Shown here: in pieces, positions 53,800 to 64,000 of the stretch | Layout: every line of letters begins with the position of its first letter | Position numbering within the stretch: position 1 is the first letter of the stretch | Source of the DNA: Oryzias latipes | Lineage: Eukaryota > Chordata > Actinopteri > Beloniformes > Adrianichthyidae | Length of the DNA stretch: 64,000 bases | Assembly: GCF_002234675.1 (NCBI RefSeq) | Contig: NC_019860.2 | Span: 10,290,586 to 10,354,585, forward strand | Reading direction: 5' to 3' | Position numbers and translations under genes: made by a program | Notes under the pieces: model-generated | Told to the model about the DNA's origin: nothing | The model's database searches: none | The model's input: the letters and a program-made list of their open reading frames with translations, nothing else

Positions 53800-53805
53800 T
53801 TTATT
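53800..53805 (-). terminator. Possible polyadenylation signal of the RING-H2 gene
   Basis: AATAAA on the minus strand, about 145 nt after the stop at 53950. Confidence 0.4.
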
Positions 53806-53949
53806 TTTTTAAAATATGTTTATATTTTCTTAAAATACTTTCCTAGGAGGGGTTTGTTTTTTAAATTATCTTATTCTTAAACTTTAATTGTCTTCTTGTG
53901 ACACACACAGAATGAAACAAGGTTTTTTTCTTTCTTTCACATCTTGATC

Positions 53950-55306
53950 TCATGGTACTTTGACTCTGGTGGATTTCCAGTAAACGGGTTGAGGCATGGA
54001 CACTTGAACACGACACGTTGGACAAGACTGCTTCCTCCACAGCCACTCCTCTATACACTGCAAACAAACAAATACAGACAGATTCTTAGACGGCGACACG
54101 ATGTCATTTGACAAATAATGATTGAGAAAAACAACACCCTGCAAAAAATTGAATCTCTAAACCTTTATTTATTATTCAACGCTACATGTATTTAACTTTC
54201 TTTAGTTTTATTAGCGTGGCTACTCTTTGGGAAACTCAAACCTTTACAGAGCAAGTGGGCTGAACAGAGTGCTCGTCTGTTCTAGCGCTGTAGATGTGTT
54301 ACCTCTTTGTGAAAAGTGTGTGTGCATTGCAGCTCACTGGTCCCTCCTGACCCTTGACTCAAGTCGTTGTGACAGATCAGACACACGCTGTAGGCATCGC
54401 TCTGTAACACACAGATTTAAAAGTCATAGGAAGCCTTGGGACAAAAGCTTTTTCACCAAAGCTACTTTATGGTCACATCAGGGGCGGGAAATACTGGGAA
54501 TTTGGGTATTAATCCGATACCAAGTAATTACAGGGCTGGTATCACCAAAATCGATACTGATAGTTTTGTCTTGAAATATCTGATTATAGAAATATTTCAG
54601 AAATGCACAATTTTAAATTAATTAAGTGTATAATAAAAGCCAGAACATAGATGTTTGGCATATAAAATGTTTGTTAACTAATTACAAAAATCGGAACTGA
54701 ACATGCATCAAATAATGAATTTTTATATTAATAATAGCATACCGCAATAACAGTAAGAAAACAGAAACGAGTGCAAAAAACTAAAGCTTCTATAATGTAA
54801 CAAAAATTTAAAAAACAGCACCACAACACGTATTTTTGATATGAAGGCAGCAATAAAAAAAGAAAGTCAAGTAAAAAAAAACAACGCTGTAATAAAGTTC
54901 TCTCCGATGAGGCAGGGAAGAGGCGGTAGATGTGAGTAGCAGCGAGAAGGGGTTTTTGCTCAAATTTAGCGTTATTTTTGCCAAACCCTGCAACACTGCA
55001 GACAGATAGACACCAGGCTTGCATGGACTCTGTAAGTAAAATTCAGCTCTTTACTCTACATTTTAAAGAAAAACTGAGACGACAGTATCGATCTTATCAC
55101 ACAGTATTAATAATTCACCTTGGTATTGATACTATCAGTGATGGGCCATCAGGGCCTTCAAGCCTTTCTATGAAGGGCTTATGAACATTTCTGAATCATG
55201 TGTTAATTATATTTTGTCCGTGCATAAATTGCATAAAATCATTCCAAATGGTCTGTCCATTCTCTTTTATTGTGATATATACATATACATACATACATAC
55301 ATATAT

Positions 55307-55403
<97 letters not shown>

Positions 55404-58400
55404 GCCTTGAAAACCACACAGAGATGCAGTATGTTAGTACACTCTCAATGGAGCAATGCTAAAAGGCAACCAGCAGCTCTCTCTTCAGGTTGACCCTCTT
55501 GAGTATCCCCAGGAAGTGAATACGCTGTTGGGCCTTTTTCATTACCTCTATAGTGTTTGAGCTCCATCGGAGGTCTTCATCAATGTGCACACCAAGGTAC
55601 TTGAAGCTTGGCACTCTCTTCACACACTCCCCATTAAAGACAATGGACTGCAGATCTGACTTCTTCCTCCTGAGGTCCACGATCACTTCTCTTGTTTTTA
55701 AGGTGTTTAGGACCAAATTGTTGTCTATGGTGTACTGGGGTTCTCATCTACTTCTACTCTCCTCCTCTCCTCTATTCTTCATAATTTATTTATCTTTTAG
55801 TTCCCCATGCTTCTGTTTGGTGCAGTGCCATTCATGTGTTGTCCTTCTTTGGGAAAGTCCCTCCAGATTCCAGTTGGCCCATCTGTGCTCCTGTACCTGA
55901 CCAAGTACCTCATCTCTGGCTTGCCTCTACTACTGCTACTACACTTGGCTGTGGATCCTGCCTCCACCTTGTCTCGCGCAGCAACTTCATCTGGATGAAA
56001 CTCATCTGCTGGACTTTAAACATGTAGTTGTAGATTAGATAGGTTAATTCTTCTCTATGAGTTGTGATACATCGCCTGTCCGTCCTGGGGAGGATCTCTC
56101 CTTCATGTTGGCACCCCTGAGGTTTCTTTGTTTTTTCTGGAATCCGTTTTTTTAGGAGTTTTTCCTTACTGTGAAGGGGGGTCTAAACTAAAGTGGCAGG
56201 GATGCCAATTTAGTTTAGTCTGTTTAGTTAAAGTTTAGTATTCTCCTTTTGAATTGTGTAAACTTATGATCCTTTTGATTGTATGTTTACTTTACAATTA
56301 CCGATACAAAGCCCATTGAGACGACTGTTGTGAGTTTGGGCTATACAAATAAAATTGAATTGAATTCAATTGAGTTGAATTGCTAGGCAGGATAAGGGCC
56401 TTAACTATGAGTTGTGAAGGTCATGGGATACGAAATCAATGTTGGTCATTAATTTCTTTCAACCAATCAGATTTTGAGATGGCGTCCTTCTAGCAGGCTT
56501 AGGCAACGTCACAGTTTTCAGGCCTTCTGATTGGACAGAAGGTTCAGGAAGTTACATGCAGCCTTGCCCAGTTTGACACAAACTGCGTTTGTCAAGCGGA
56601 CATTTTTGGCTTTAAAACGAATTAAAACCTACGCAGAAACACATCTGACATTGACGGAACAGACGCACAATAATCTACATGACAGGTTGATCGAACTGTT
56701 TTTGAGGAAAGAGAAGAGGATGGATTTTGCCTTCAAATGATGCGATTTTTTGATGAATGAAACAACAAATATCTTAATGAATATAATTCCGTGGACCAGG
56801 TTGAATACTCAATTCTGATTGGCTGTGCTGTGCATTAAAAAGTGATGTACCACAGGATAACCGCACAGTGAAAAAAGAAGTTCCGGTCACCTATCTTAAA
56901 TGTTTAGTATCACTGCGCCGGCTTCTTTGAAACAACATTTTGCTTCTTCATTTGGACAAAAAAAAGTGGTACGAGGTGAACTTTCCCTCTCAACGGATGC
57001 TTTATTCAACCCATCGAAAAGATCAGCATATGTATATGTATCGCTTGATATCGCCGAATCTTGACTGCAACGGTGGCGCGACTATTTGTTACGTGGTGCG
57101 GCGCCGCACCATGTAAGAAAATGTGAGAAAAGCGATCCAAATTGGAAAAAAACAAGAATTCAGGACTAAAAACTGGTTACTATTTCTTTCTTTTGTAAGT
57201 GACCATGGTATAAGTGGGTTAATGGCCTTCGAAGTATGCATTATCAATTTTTAACGCACTCCGCTTCGCGTCGGATGGTTCAGGCTTCCACGGCGTGTGT
57301 TAAAAAGTGACAATGCATACTTCGTCGGCCGTTAACCCTTACTCAATAAATGTATATTGTTATTTTCAATGTTTTGTGCTGGCTGTAGTTGCATAAAGAG
57401 ATATGTTTACTGTTTTGTTCATTCCGTTTATTTAGAGGCATTTATTGTGGCTACAGGAATTTTCAAAATGCAATGCAAAGCTTGTTTCGGCATCGTAAAA
57501 TGCTTAATGAGGGGTTGAGTGATTCAGACGTAGACCCAGGTGTGTAATGCACGGTCCACAACTGGATCCTATTGATACTCAGATCGCAACCCTAGTTCCC
57601 ACTGCCCTAAGTAATGCACAATCAAGCTGCCATTTTCAATGTAAGCACATGTAAATGTGTGTTTTGGGATTCAACGTTTAAAACCATCGAAGCTACGCAA
57701 GTTTCTACAACTGTTTGGTGCTCTACATACAAGATCTGTGGCCCCTGAACACGTTTTGTCAGTGAAACCAGGTTGAACTTTGACCAATCAGTAAATTGGA
57801 TTTAGTCATTATTAGAAGTGCCAGCCGTTTGAAAATAATGATGATGGAGAAGAAATTGTGTTTGTGTCTATGCTGGAATTATACGACACCAATTCTCTTG
57901 TGTTGGTACAGAGCTGTGACAGAAAAAGCCTGGAGCAAGATTCAAGAGATTCGCACACTGCTTCGACATTTCACACCAAGCCTCTTCTAAATGTAGGTGG
58001 TGGACATGCACATGTGAACACTGGAAAAAATAAAGGAGGAAGAAGAAGAAGCCCATCCCTGCTTGTCCAGTGTGAACACCATTCAAACCCATTTGAAACC
58101 CCAGGTGAGGATTCTCTGTCATAGGTTTTTTTTCAGTTGTGTTATTGGTTTTGGTCATGTTTTGAGTTGTTCTTGTATCAGTATCTCCAAGTTCATGTTG
58201 ATTATCCACAGCTGCTTTCCTTTCTATCAAATATCCTCAGTCTATTTGAGCATCTGGTTTTCAGTTCTTCTGTATCAGGTCATCTGCTCTGCTTTGTCAC
58301 CTTTGTGTTGCCCTCTGGGTTTTGTCATGTTTAATTTTGCTTTTTAAATGTTTCAGTTTCAGTCACCAACCCTGGTCTTCTGCATTTTGGGTCCTTCACC

Positions 58401-60138
58401 ACCAGTTCCTGACACATGAGTTTGGCTTGTTTTTGAACACGCATCACATGCCCGGTTTAAACGTAGCGTAAAGCATGCTTATACTCACCAGTGACATCAC
58501 ATTTCGTCTCCTGAACTGACCCCGCCTCTCGATCGGAATGGCCTCTGGAATGGTGTGGATGATGGAAGGTCTGCGCTCAAGTGGAGGCACGTTGGCCTCC
58601 TGTGGGGAGGGAAGGAGGCGGCGAGAGGAGGAGCGGCGCAGCAACACCCTGGCTGTGACCGGAGCCTGGGTGGATGAGTGGAGACGGGACAAGTCCATGG
58701 CTGAAAGGGTGGCCTGAAAGACACATTGAAGCTGGGTTATTGGTGCATCCTTCTTTCCATCCATTCACTAAAAGAGCCTCAATGCTGTCGGCAGGAAGGG
58801 TTTTTCTATCCTATTTTTTTTTAACCTTTAATCTTTATTGAATCCACACAACCCTTTTTAAAGCTAGGACTTAAAAAAGAAAAGACTTTTTGACAAAAAG
58901 AAAAAAAAATGGTTTCAGATAAAAACAGGAATGAAAATTGAAATGGACAGGACAATAAAACCAAATGTCAAAAAAAAAATATTACAAAGACCGAGCTTAA
59001 AATATGCAGAAAGGCAAAAACCATGAAAAAACAAAAGTAAATGTGAAAAAACTACTCTCATCAATCAGGAGTAAGCTTGTTGGAAGTCCAGACCTCTATT
59101 ATTTGAGAAAGGACTACATGAAATCTGTCAATTTGATTGTTTGACGTGAGACTCCATACCTTTAATGAGGCATTTGATTAGTCATTTTCTATCATCAATA
59201 ACTTGCAATAAAGAAAAAATATCATGAAAAATATAGGTATCAGGTATAGGTATATAGGTAAAAAAGGTATCAGAACAAATACAATGACAAACAGTAAAAG
59301 CTGTTTATTTCTAAATAGAAGTCAATGGGATTTTGGCTTTTTGGAGCCAGGTACTTCCTGTTTGGAACAAAAGGAGGGAGGAGTCACTCAGTCCTGTTCT
59401 CATATACAGTCAATGCTAATATCTAAGCAAAACCCTCCAAAGAAGAAATCATGAGAGATACTTGCTTGTGTCCTTGTTTTTTTTTTTTTCTTTTGATGGG
59501 ACAGTCAGTAATCCAAATTCATTTTTGAGCATCATATTATTGTACGACTTTAATTTCATAATACATTTCCTCAAGGCATCAACAGAGTTAATCCTTACTT
59601 ATATTCTTAGATTTTATTTAACAGAAATGAACCCGTGATGGGGACATTTTCTGAATAAGACAGAAGAATCGTCACCAACTAACATCAAAGCAGACTTTGG
59701 TGCAGAATAAAACAAAAAAAAGTCCTCTGAAGCCACCACTTCCTGGGAAATAGAAAAACTGTTGAGTAAAATGTGTACAGAGTCTTCTCGTATGGATCAA
59801 TCAGACAGCATGACGAAAGATAACATTTTTCTGACCGGACATGGCAGTGAGGAGCGGCGGTTCGACCTCATCTGGACAGGGGGCTCCACGCTGCCCCTGC
59901 TACAACGACCCTCTCTCTCTGACTCCCTTTCTTCCTCCTCGTCCTCCTCATTCTTCTTGTGACTCTCGTCTCCTCGAAACTGATTCATCCACGCTGTGAA
60001 GATTTTGGCACCTTCTTCCTCCTCCTCCTCCTCCTCCTCCTCTTCCTCTTCCTCCTCGTCTTCATCATTCTCCCCTCTTAGAGGGAAAGGATCCTCTGGA
60101 TCTGAGAACACCTCAGTGTCTTCCCTGTCTGGATCCAT
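53950..60138 (-). CDS. RING-H2 finger protein, unnamed (putative E3 ubiquitin ligase)
   Basis: I did not recognise an ortholog. Four minus-strand exons join in phase 0: 60138-59836, 58713-58489, 54401-54303, 54057-53950; 244 codons plus stop. Residues 1-60 are acidic ([20 protein letters not shown], then a run of Glu). Residues 100-175 are basic and Ser-rich ([35 protein letters not shown]). The C-terminus is a RING-H2 finger split over two exons: CLIC, then CTHTFH and KEC, then SCPTC (C3H2C3 spacing), followed by [16 protein letters not shown]2 proteins with this ligand order normally bind an E2 ubiquitin-conjugating enzyme. No membrane segment is seen. The first donor (gtcaga) is weak, and an upstream exon is possible because an acceptor (gtctctgcag) precedes ATG 60138. 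Confidence 0.75.
54402..55270. other. RING gene intron, AT-rich
   Basis: No gene. 'tattaatccgataccaagtaat..cagggctggtatc' and 'cttggtattgatactatcagtgatgggcc' suggest an old repeat with inverted ends between about 54510 and 55150. Confidence 0.35.
55275..55403. repeat. TA/CATA dinucleotide microsatellite
   Basis: About 125 bp of (AT)n, preceded by (CATA)n. Open frames across it, with runs of Ile-Tyr, are not genes. Confidence 0.95.
55459..55740 (-). mobile_element. LINE reverse-transcriptase fragment
   Basis: The minus frame has [35 protein letters not shown] and [16 protein letters not shown]. This is the palm/thumb region, homologous to 43187-42918 of the larger LINE but from a different subfamily. 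Confidence 0.8.
55745..56390 (+). mobile_element. 3' UTR of a fish LINE with TTGAA tail
   Basis: 'gaggatctctccttcatgttggcacccctgaggtttctttg', then 'gtgagtttgggctatacaaataaaattgaattgaattcaa'. This is the standard 3' end of teleost jockey/L2-type LINEs with a short tandem tail. Confidence 0.75.
57216..57339. repeat. Fold-back repeat
   Basis: Imperfect inverted arms of about 38 bp: 'gggttaatggccttcgaagtatgcatt' at the left and, on the other strand, 'gggttaacggccgacgaagtatgcatt' at the right. The middle (cactccgcttcgcgtcgg) is GC-rich. A MITE is likely. Confidence 0.7.
57640..58090 (+). mobile_element. Dispersed element with MADF-like open frame, copy 2
   Basis: Homologous to 28830-29300. The frame has AWSKIQEI where copy 1 has AWRKVCEI, then 'ccaagcctcttctaaatgtaggtggtggacatgc'. 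It is damaged and non-coding today. Confidence 0.5.
59040..59430. repeat. Dispersed repeat family B, copy 2
   Basis: 'gcttgttggaagtccaga', 'aataacttgcaataaa', 'ggtacttcctgtttggaa' and 'catatacagtcaatg' occur in the same order at 63310-63680. Confidence 0.75.
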
Positions 60139-60199
60139 GTGGACTGCAGAGACTCTTCAAGCGTTTGGATTATTCTTCTGGACTGGTGAACATATAAAT

Positions 60200-60510
60200 G
60201 CTGCCATAGGTTCTCCTGGAGATATCAGATCAGTTTTCCGCCCTTCATCCTCTGCACATCCATAAGGCTTCAGGTTCCTGTTTTTCCTCTTTCGGCGTCT
60301 GTTATTTTCTCGTTCCTCCTCTTCGGTTTGCTTTGTTGTCCGTGCAGCTTTGTACTGGATTCTCTTAATCCCGCAAGAGGAGGAGGCAGATTACACCTTC
60401 TTACAGGATCTGTGTCACATGAGCTGGAAACATCTCGATGCACTTTAGCCACTTGTTGATTACCCGTGTCAACGACCTGATAAAACCTCACAGGATTTCC
60501 CTCCAACAAG
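60200..60510 (-). other. Open stretch upstream of the RING gene, status unknown
   Basis: Two overlapping minus frames are open here. One reads SSSCDTDPVRRCNLPPPLAGL; the other reads NNRRRKRKNRNLKPYG, then SPGEPMAAFICSP, and stops before ATG 60138. Together with the acceptor near 60145 this could be part of a 5' exon of the RING-H2 gene, but no clear splice site joins them. Confidence 0.3.
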
Positions 60511-60779
60511 TTTGCTTCTGTCTTAATGAAGTCATTCAGGATTTCATTATTTACCTCCTTCCCTAAATACTGTACATATATAATGTTTGATGATGTCGTT
60601 CTTATTTCTATTTACTGTTATTTTGAAAAAAGTTTTTTCTTCATGAATGCTTTGACCAGAGTTGAAGGGGTAGAGGGGCAGAGTGAAGGCAGCGAGGCGG
60701 GGGCAAGTTTCATTACACTTGTTACTTTACAATTATTACAATACATAACCACTAAACAAATATAAGGAGTATTTGTAGA

Positions 60780-61318
60780 TAACACAAACCTCTCTTCTTG
60801 GTAAATCTAATTCAGTTGTCAATCTAAATTCGTTGTCGTCTGATTCGTGGTTCTAAATTCGAGCGGCTTAGGCAAACACTTAAAAAATGGGGACTCAAAT
60901 AAAGCACAGATGTAGTTCCGAATGTAAACCAGATTTATTATTTAAGACCGCAGTACTTTTTTATCTGACTTTTGTAACTATAGGTGAACAAGGATTGACA
61001 TTTTGACCCCTCCGTAAGGCTTTTCTGCATCCAGCTCCAGACTCATCATTGCAGTTGATGTTACACGCCTGATAAACCAACCCTGCACATACAGCAGGGT
61101 TCGAATTTTTTTTTCCTTTCTAACATGGTTTTACTTTATTTTCTTTAGCTCTCCAATAAAAGACCAGGGCGTGACAGTACTTTGTGGCAGTGTTTAAAAG
61201 GATGTGTAGTTCTTTTCCCCGTGTTATCTGAGCTGGACTTGACAGATCAGCCAAGGTCGCAGAGTTTTAGGTGCAACTAGAACTGTCATAAGCCTTTCCT
61301 TGTGCTCCCTTCGTTTAG
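60780..61318. other. Intergenic region between divergent genes
   Basis: No gene is seen. It separates the minus-strand RING gene from the plus-strand TIN2-domain gene and may hold promoters for both. Confidence 0.4.
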
Positions 61319-61319
61319 T

Positions 61320-61502
61320 CACGTGCCATTCGAGTTTCGCGCATGCCCGGACGTGGTTTCTTCAACATCCGGGGAGTGAGGGGCGGAGCCTTCTGCTGCA
61401 GTGGACCAAGAACCGTTAGCCCGAGCCGGACAGGTGAACTTGTTTCTGCGCAATTTCTGGCCCTGACCGCGGTGGTGGTGCCGAAGAAACCCCGGCAGCA
61501 GG
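61320..61502 (+). promoter_or_regulatory. CpG-rich promoter and 5' UTR of the TIN2-domain gene
   Basis: A GC- and CpG-rich stretch with a GC box (ggggcggagcc) near 61381 ends directly at ATG 61503. It stands out from the AT-rich surroundings. Confidence 0.5.
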
Positions 61503-63074
61503 ATGGGTGAGAAGCTGGAACAGACTTCCGCCACTTTTTTGTGTTTCAACAGGAAATGTTCACGTTGAATTGGCGATAGCGTTAGCATGTTGCTAAAAAC
61601 AAAAGGAGTTCGAGTTCGACGTGTTTTGTTGGATTTTCTCTGGGGTTTTTAGTCTCCATAAAAAGCAATTTTTAAATTGTTTTTATTTAGCCTCCTGAAA
61701 AGATCAAAATCTTCTAAATTGTGTTATTTTTTTTGTGTATGTTCTCATTCATCTCAAACGAATTTGTACTTAGAATGGAGGCTCACTGAATGATACTTTG
61801 TATGTACAATATTTGTCAATAAAGTTAAGTGAATAAGGGTATTATAATGATAATAATAAGAAGGTTAAAATAAACCAATAAGCAACCAAACAGAGTCAAA
61901 TGGTTCATCTGGCCCATTTAGGAGTCACTTTAACTGCATTCCTCAAACTTTAGGTTTAACTTTAGGTTAACAAGGAGAGTTTTAATCTTTTAGACTCTGC
62001 AAAACTATAATCAATTTCTTCAAGCTTGTTATTTTTAGTAATATCTGCCTCTTGTGCCATCTTACTCTTCAGGGATAATAGGCGGTGCAATGTCTTGAGG
62101 AAAAAAAGAAGCATTCATCCTTGTATGTTTTGGTTATTGAGGCAGAAAGATAGTTTCCAAAGGAATGTTTAAATTTACGTAAAACAGACTCTGAACACAC
62201 AGACGACACGCCTCCTTATGAGGCTGCTCAGCACATGACATCTATTGTTTGACATAAAGTAGAAACCACATCAAACATACCTCTATCCCTCATAGCTGCG
62301 TGTGTCTTGTTGGTTTCCGTAGTGACCCCTCTGCCCCCATCTTCCCTGCGGCTCCTCATCCCTCCAATCCGCGTGCTCGCAGCAGCCATGTGGCAGTTGG
62401 CCCAACAGCAGAGAGTGGAGCATTATGGGAAGCTGGAGGACTTTGTCTCACTGGTAACTGAGGCAGTCCCACACCTGTTGACAGACAGGCAGAGAAGTCT
62501 GCTGCTGCTGGCTCTGAGGGCCAAGGTGGGTGTTTAAGGTGGTCTGACGTGGATGCAGTTGTCATTTATGGATTGTAGTGATGGGAACTTCGATTCTCCA
62601 GAGTTCCTTCTTTCGATTTGGCTCTTGGGGAAACATTCGGCTCTTTCGAATGTCGAATCTTTACATATAATTTTTTGTAGGCCATTATTTCACCATTATA
62701 ATGCAGAAAATAATATTAATGTTTAATGTGTAGTGTACTCATGCCTTAGAATTGCCTAATTGTTTGCATTTTATTCCATTGCAAACCATTCTATTGTTAA
62801 ATATTTGAATCAAATGTTGGCATACTCTAGTTAAGATTAACTTTTATTACTTAAGCTTTTATAGTTTTGACGAATTAAATGATGGACGCAGATAACATCA
62901 GTTTTTTTTCTGCTCCTTTTCATTATAGAATTGTAATATTTTTTGTATTGTCTTGATGTAAATAAATGAAATAAAGATCTATTAAATAAATAACAAAACT
63001 TTTTTATTCAACAGATGAAGCAGTATGAAGACTTGCTGTACCGCATTAACCTGAGAGGGGAAAATAACTCTTAA
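61503..63074 (+). CDS. TIN2 N-terminal (TINF2_N) domain protein, incomplete model
   Basis: TIN2 is the shelterin subunit that links TRF1, TRF2 and TPP1 at telomeres; many fish zinc-finger proteins also carry its N-terminal domain. Exon 1 appears to hold only ATGG (61503-61506) before the donor gtgaga. Exon 2 is 62323-62525 (acceptor tttccgtag, donor gtgggt). Joined, they give MVTPLPPSSLRLLIPPIRV, then AAMWQLAQQQRVEHYGKLED and AVPHLLTDRQRSLLLLALRAK. Human TIN2 has [26 protein letters not shown] and LKAKVV at the same places. A third exon (63015-63074, MKQYEDLLYRINLRGENNS then stop) is in phase but matches nothing I know in TIN2. The gene may continue beyond the window, be truncated, or be a pseudogene. 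The first two exons are well supported; the last is weak. Confidence 0.55.
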
Positions 63075-63289
63075 TATTAAAGTGCAAAGCTGCAACACTT
63101 TATATACATAAATAAAAAACACGTTGACTGTATACGAGAACTGAAACATGTGAGTGTGATGTCACCCATAGAGTACGGTTCACTTCCGGCGTCAACCCAA
63201 TTAAGTCGATTCAATCCCTTCAGTCCCCATTTTTTCGTGATACAGGTGCCGCCATGTTGGAGCTAGGCAAGGTCGTCAAGCAGTGATTG

Positions 63290-63690
63290 GTCAATTTGAG
63301 TCCTCGTTTTTTTCACTCTCCAATCAGGGGTCAGCTTGTTGGAAGTCCACATCCCTTTCACTTGAAAGCAGGCTACAAAAAATGTGCTGTGAATGCTCGA
63401 CGTGAGAGCACCTACTTTTAGTCAGGTTTTGATTGGTCTGTTTATAACTTAAATAACTTGCAATAAAAATAAAATCATGAAAAATAATTTGGATTATCAA
63501 GAACATGTTAAAAAAGTTATCGGAGCGAGAATGGTTATTCTGACCATTATAATGACTGAGTAATTGCTGTTTATTTCTCTATAGAAGTCTATGTGGTTTT
63601 GGAGCCCGCAGGTACTTCCTGTTTGAAATGCCAGGGGGGAGGAGTCAATCAGTCCAGTTCTCATATATGGTCAATGGTCATGTTATATCC
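63290..63690. repeat. Dispersed repeat family B, copy 3
   Basis: Colinear with 59040-59430 ('agcttgttggaagtccac', 'aacttgcaataaa', 'aggtacttcctgtttga', 'cagtccagttctcatata'). It also shares 'gaatggttattctga' with the reverse complement of 40120-40150. Confidence 0.75.
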
Positions 63691-64000
63691 CCTGCAAAGG
63701 CTGTTAATTGTAGAGAAGAGGAAGAATTCACTAGAAAAACTTCCCATCTATCCCTCTGACCAATTGGCTGCCTCTAATCTCATCACATTATGTGATTGTT
63801 TTGTTTGTGCTTTATATATAACAAACGAAAAACAGACCATTCATTCTCCATTTAGTGTTTTTGCGCCTTGTAATACAGTGGGAATTATGATCAGAAAATC
63901 TTTCTCTCCGATAGTTTTAGTTTGCGGTAGTTTCCACTATTGAATATAATACAATTCATTACCTAAACTTTTATTTTAAATGTAAGTTAAGACATCTTTT
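63691..64000. other. Right edge, no feature
   Basis: AT-rich sequence; the open frame across 63593-63943 runs out of a repeat and has no recognisable domain. Confidence 0.4.

Noticed and set aside
55181-55493. Two open frames with long Ile-Tyr or Tyr-Ile runs
   Set aside because: Translation of a TA microsatellite.
59996-60265. Plus-strand poly-Ser open frame
   Set aside because: Antisense shadow of the Glu-rich exon of the RING-H2 gene, which has consistent splice phases.

Overview
The window is nuclear DNA of a ray-finned fish, most likely a teleost with a compact genome. Coding sequence is split into short exons with canonical GT-AG introns. Exon structures and protein matches are vertebrate. 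The spaces between exons are full of fish-type transposons: Tc1-like, hAT, piggyBac-like and pogo-like MITEs, RTE and jockey/L2-like LINE fragments, and the common 'gccggagtgcccg' dispersed repeat. No RNA gene, CRISPR array or prokaryotic feature was seen.

Left part, plus strand: the last two exons of coagulation factor X (329-1492) are followed by the Gla-EGF-EGF-pseudoprotease gene for protein Z (6069-9591). Protein Z has lost the catalytic triad. Next, on the minus strand, comes a complete 14-exon pcid2 (17776 down to 10455, 399 codons plus stop, the same length as human PCID2). Its fourth intron is a U12-type AT-AC intron. The order F10-PROZ-PCID2 is the one I recall from human 13q34.

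Middle part, minus strand: an 8-exon brachyury-family T-box gene, best called tbx19 (29673 down to 19098, about 425 codons). About 11.5 kb of gene-free, repeat-rich DNA separates it from sft2d2 (8 exons, 53131 down to 41195, 158 codons). TBX19 and SFT2D2 are also neighbours in human (1q24, from memory), which supports both names. The third intron of sft2d2 is about 9.9 kb. It contains a damaged LINE inserted in another repeat, and a three-level nest of transposons with an outer hAT target-site duplication. The first intron of sft2d2 contains a perfect 45-bp palindrome close to the 5' splice site.

Right part: a four-exon minus-strand gene (60138 down to 53950) encodes an acidic N-terminus, a basic middle and a C-terminal RING-H2 finger. 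I could not name it. It lies opposite a plus-strand gene starting at 61503. The first coding exon of that gene seems to hold only ATGG, and its second exon encodes the N-terminal domain of the shelterin protein TIN2 (or of a fish protein with a TINF2_N domain). The rest of that gene is not visible.

The genes do not form an operon. F10 and protein Z belong to the blood-clotting system: protein Z acts as cofactor for the inhibitor of factor Xa. PCID2 serves mRNA export, TBX19 is a transcription factor, and SFT2D2 is a Golgi/endosome membrane protein. The features least covered by standard annotation are the AT-AC intron, the palindrome, the nested transposons, the unnamed RING gene and the TIN2-domain gene with its minimal first exon.
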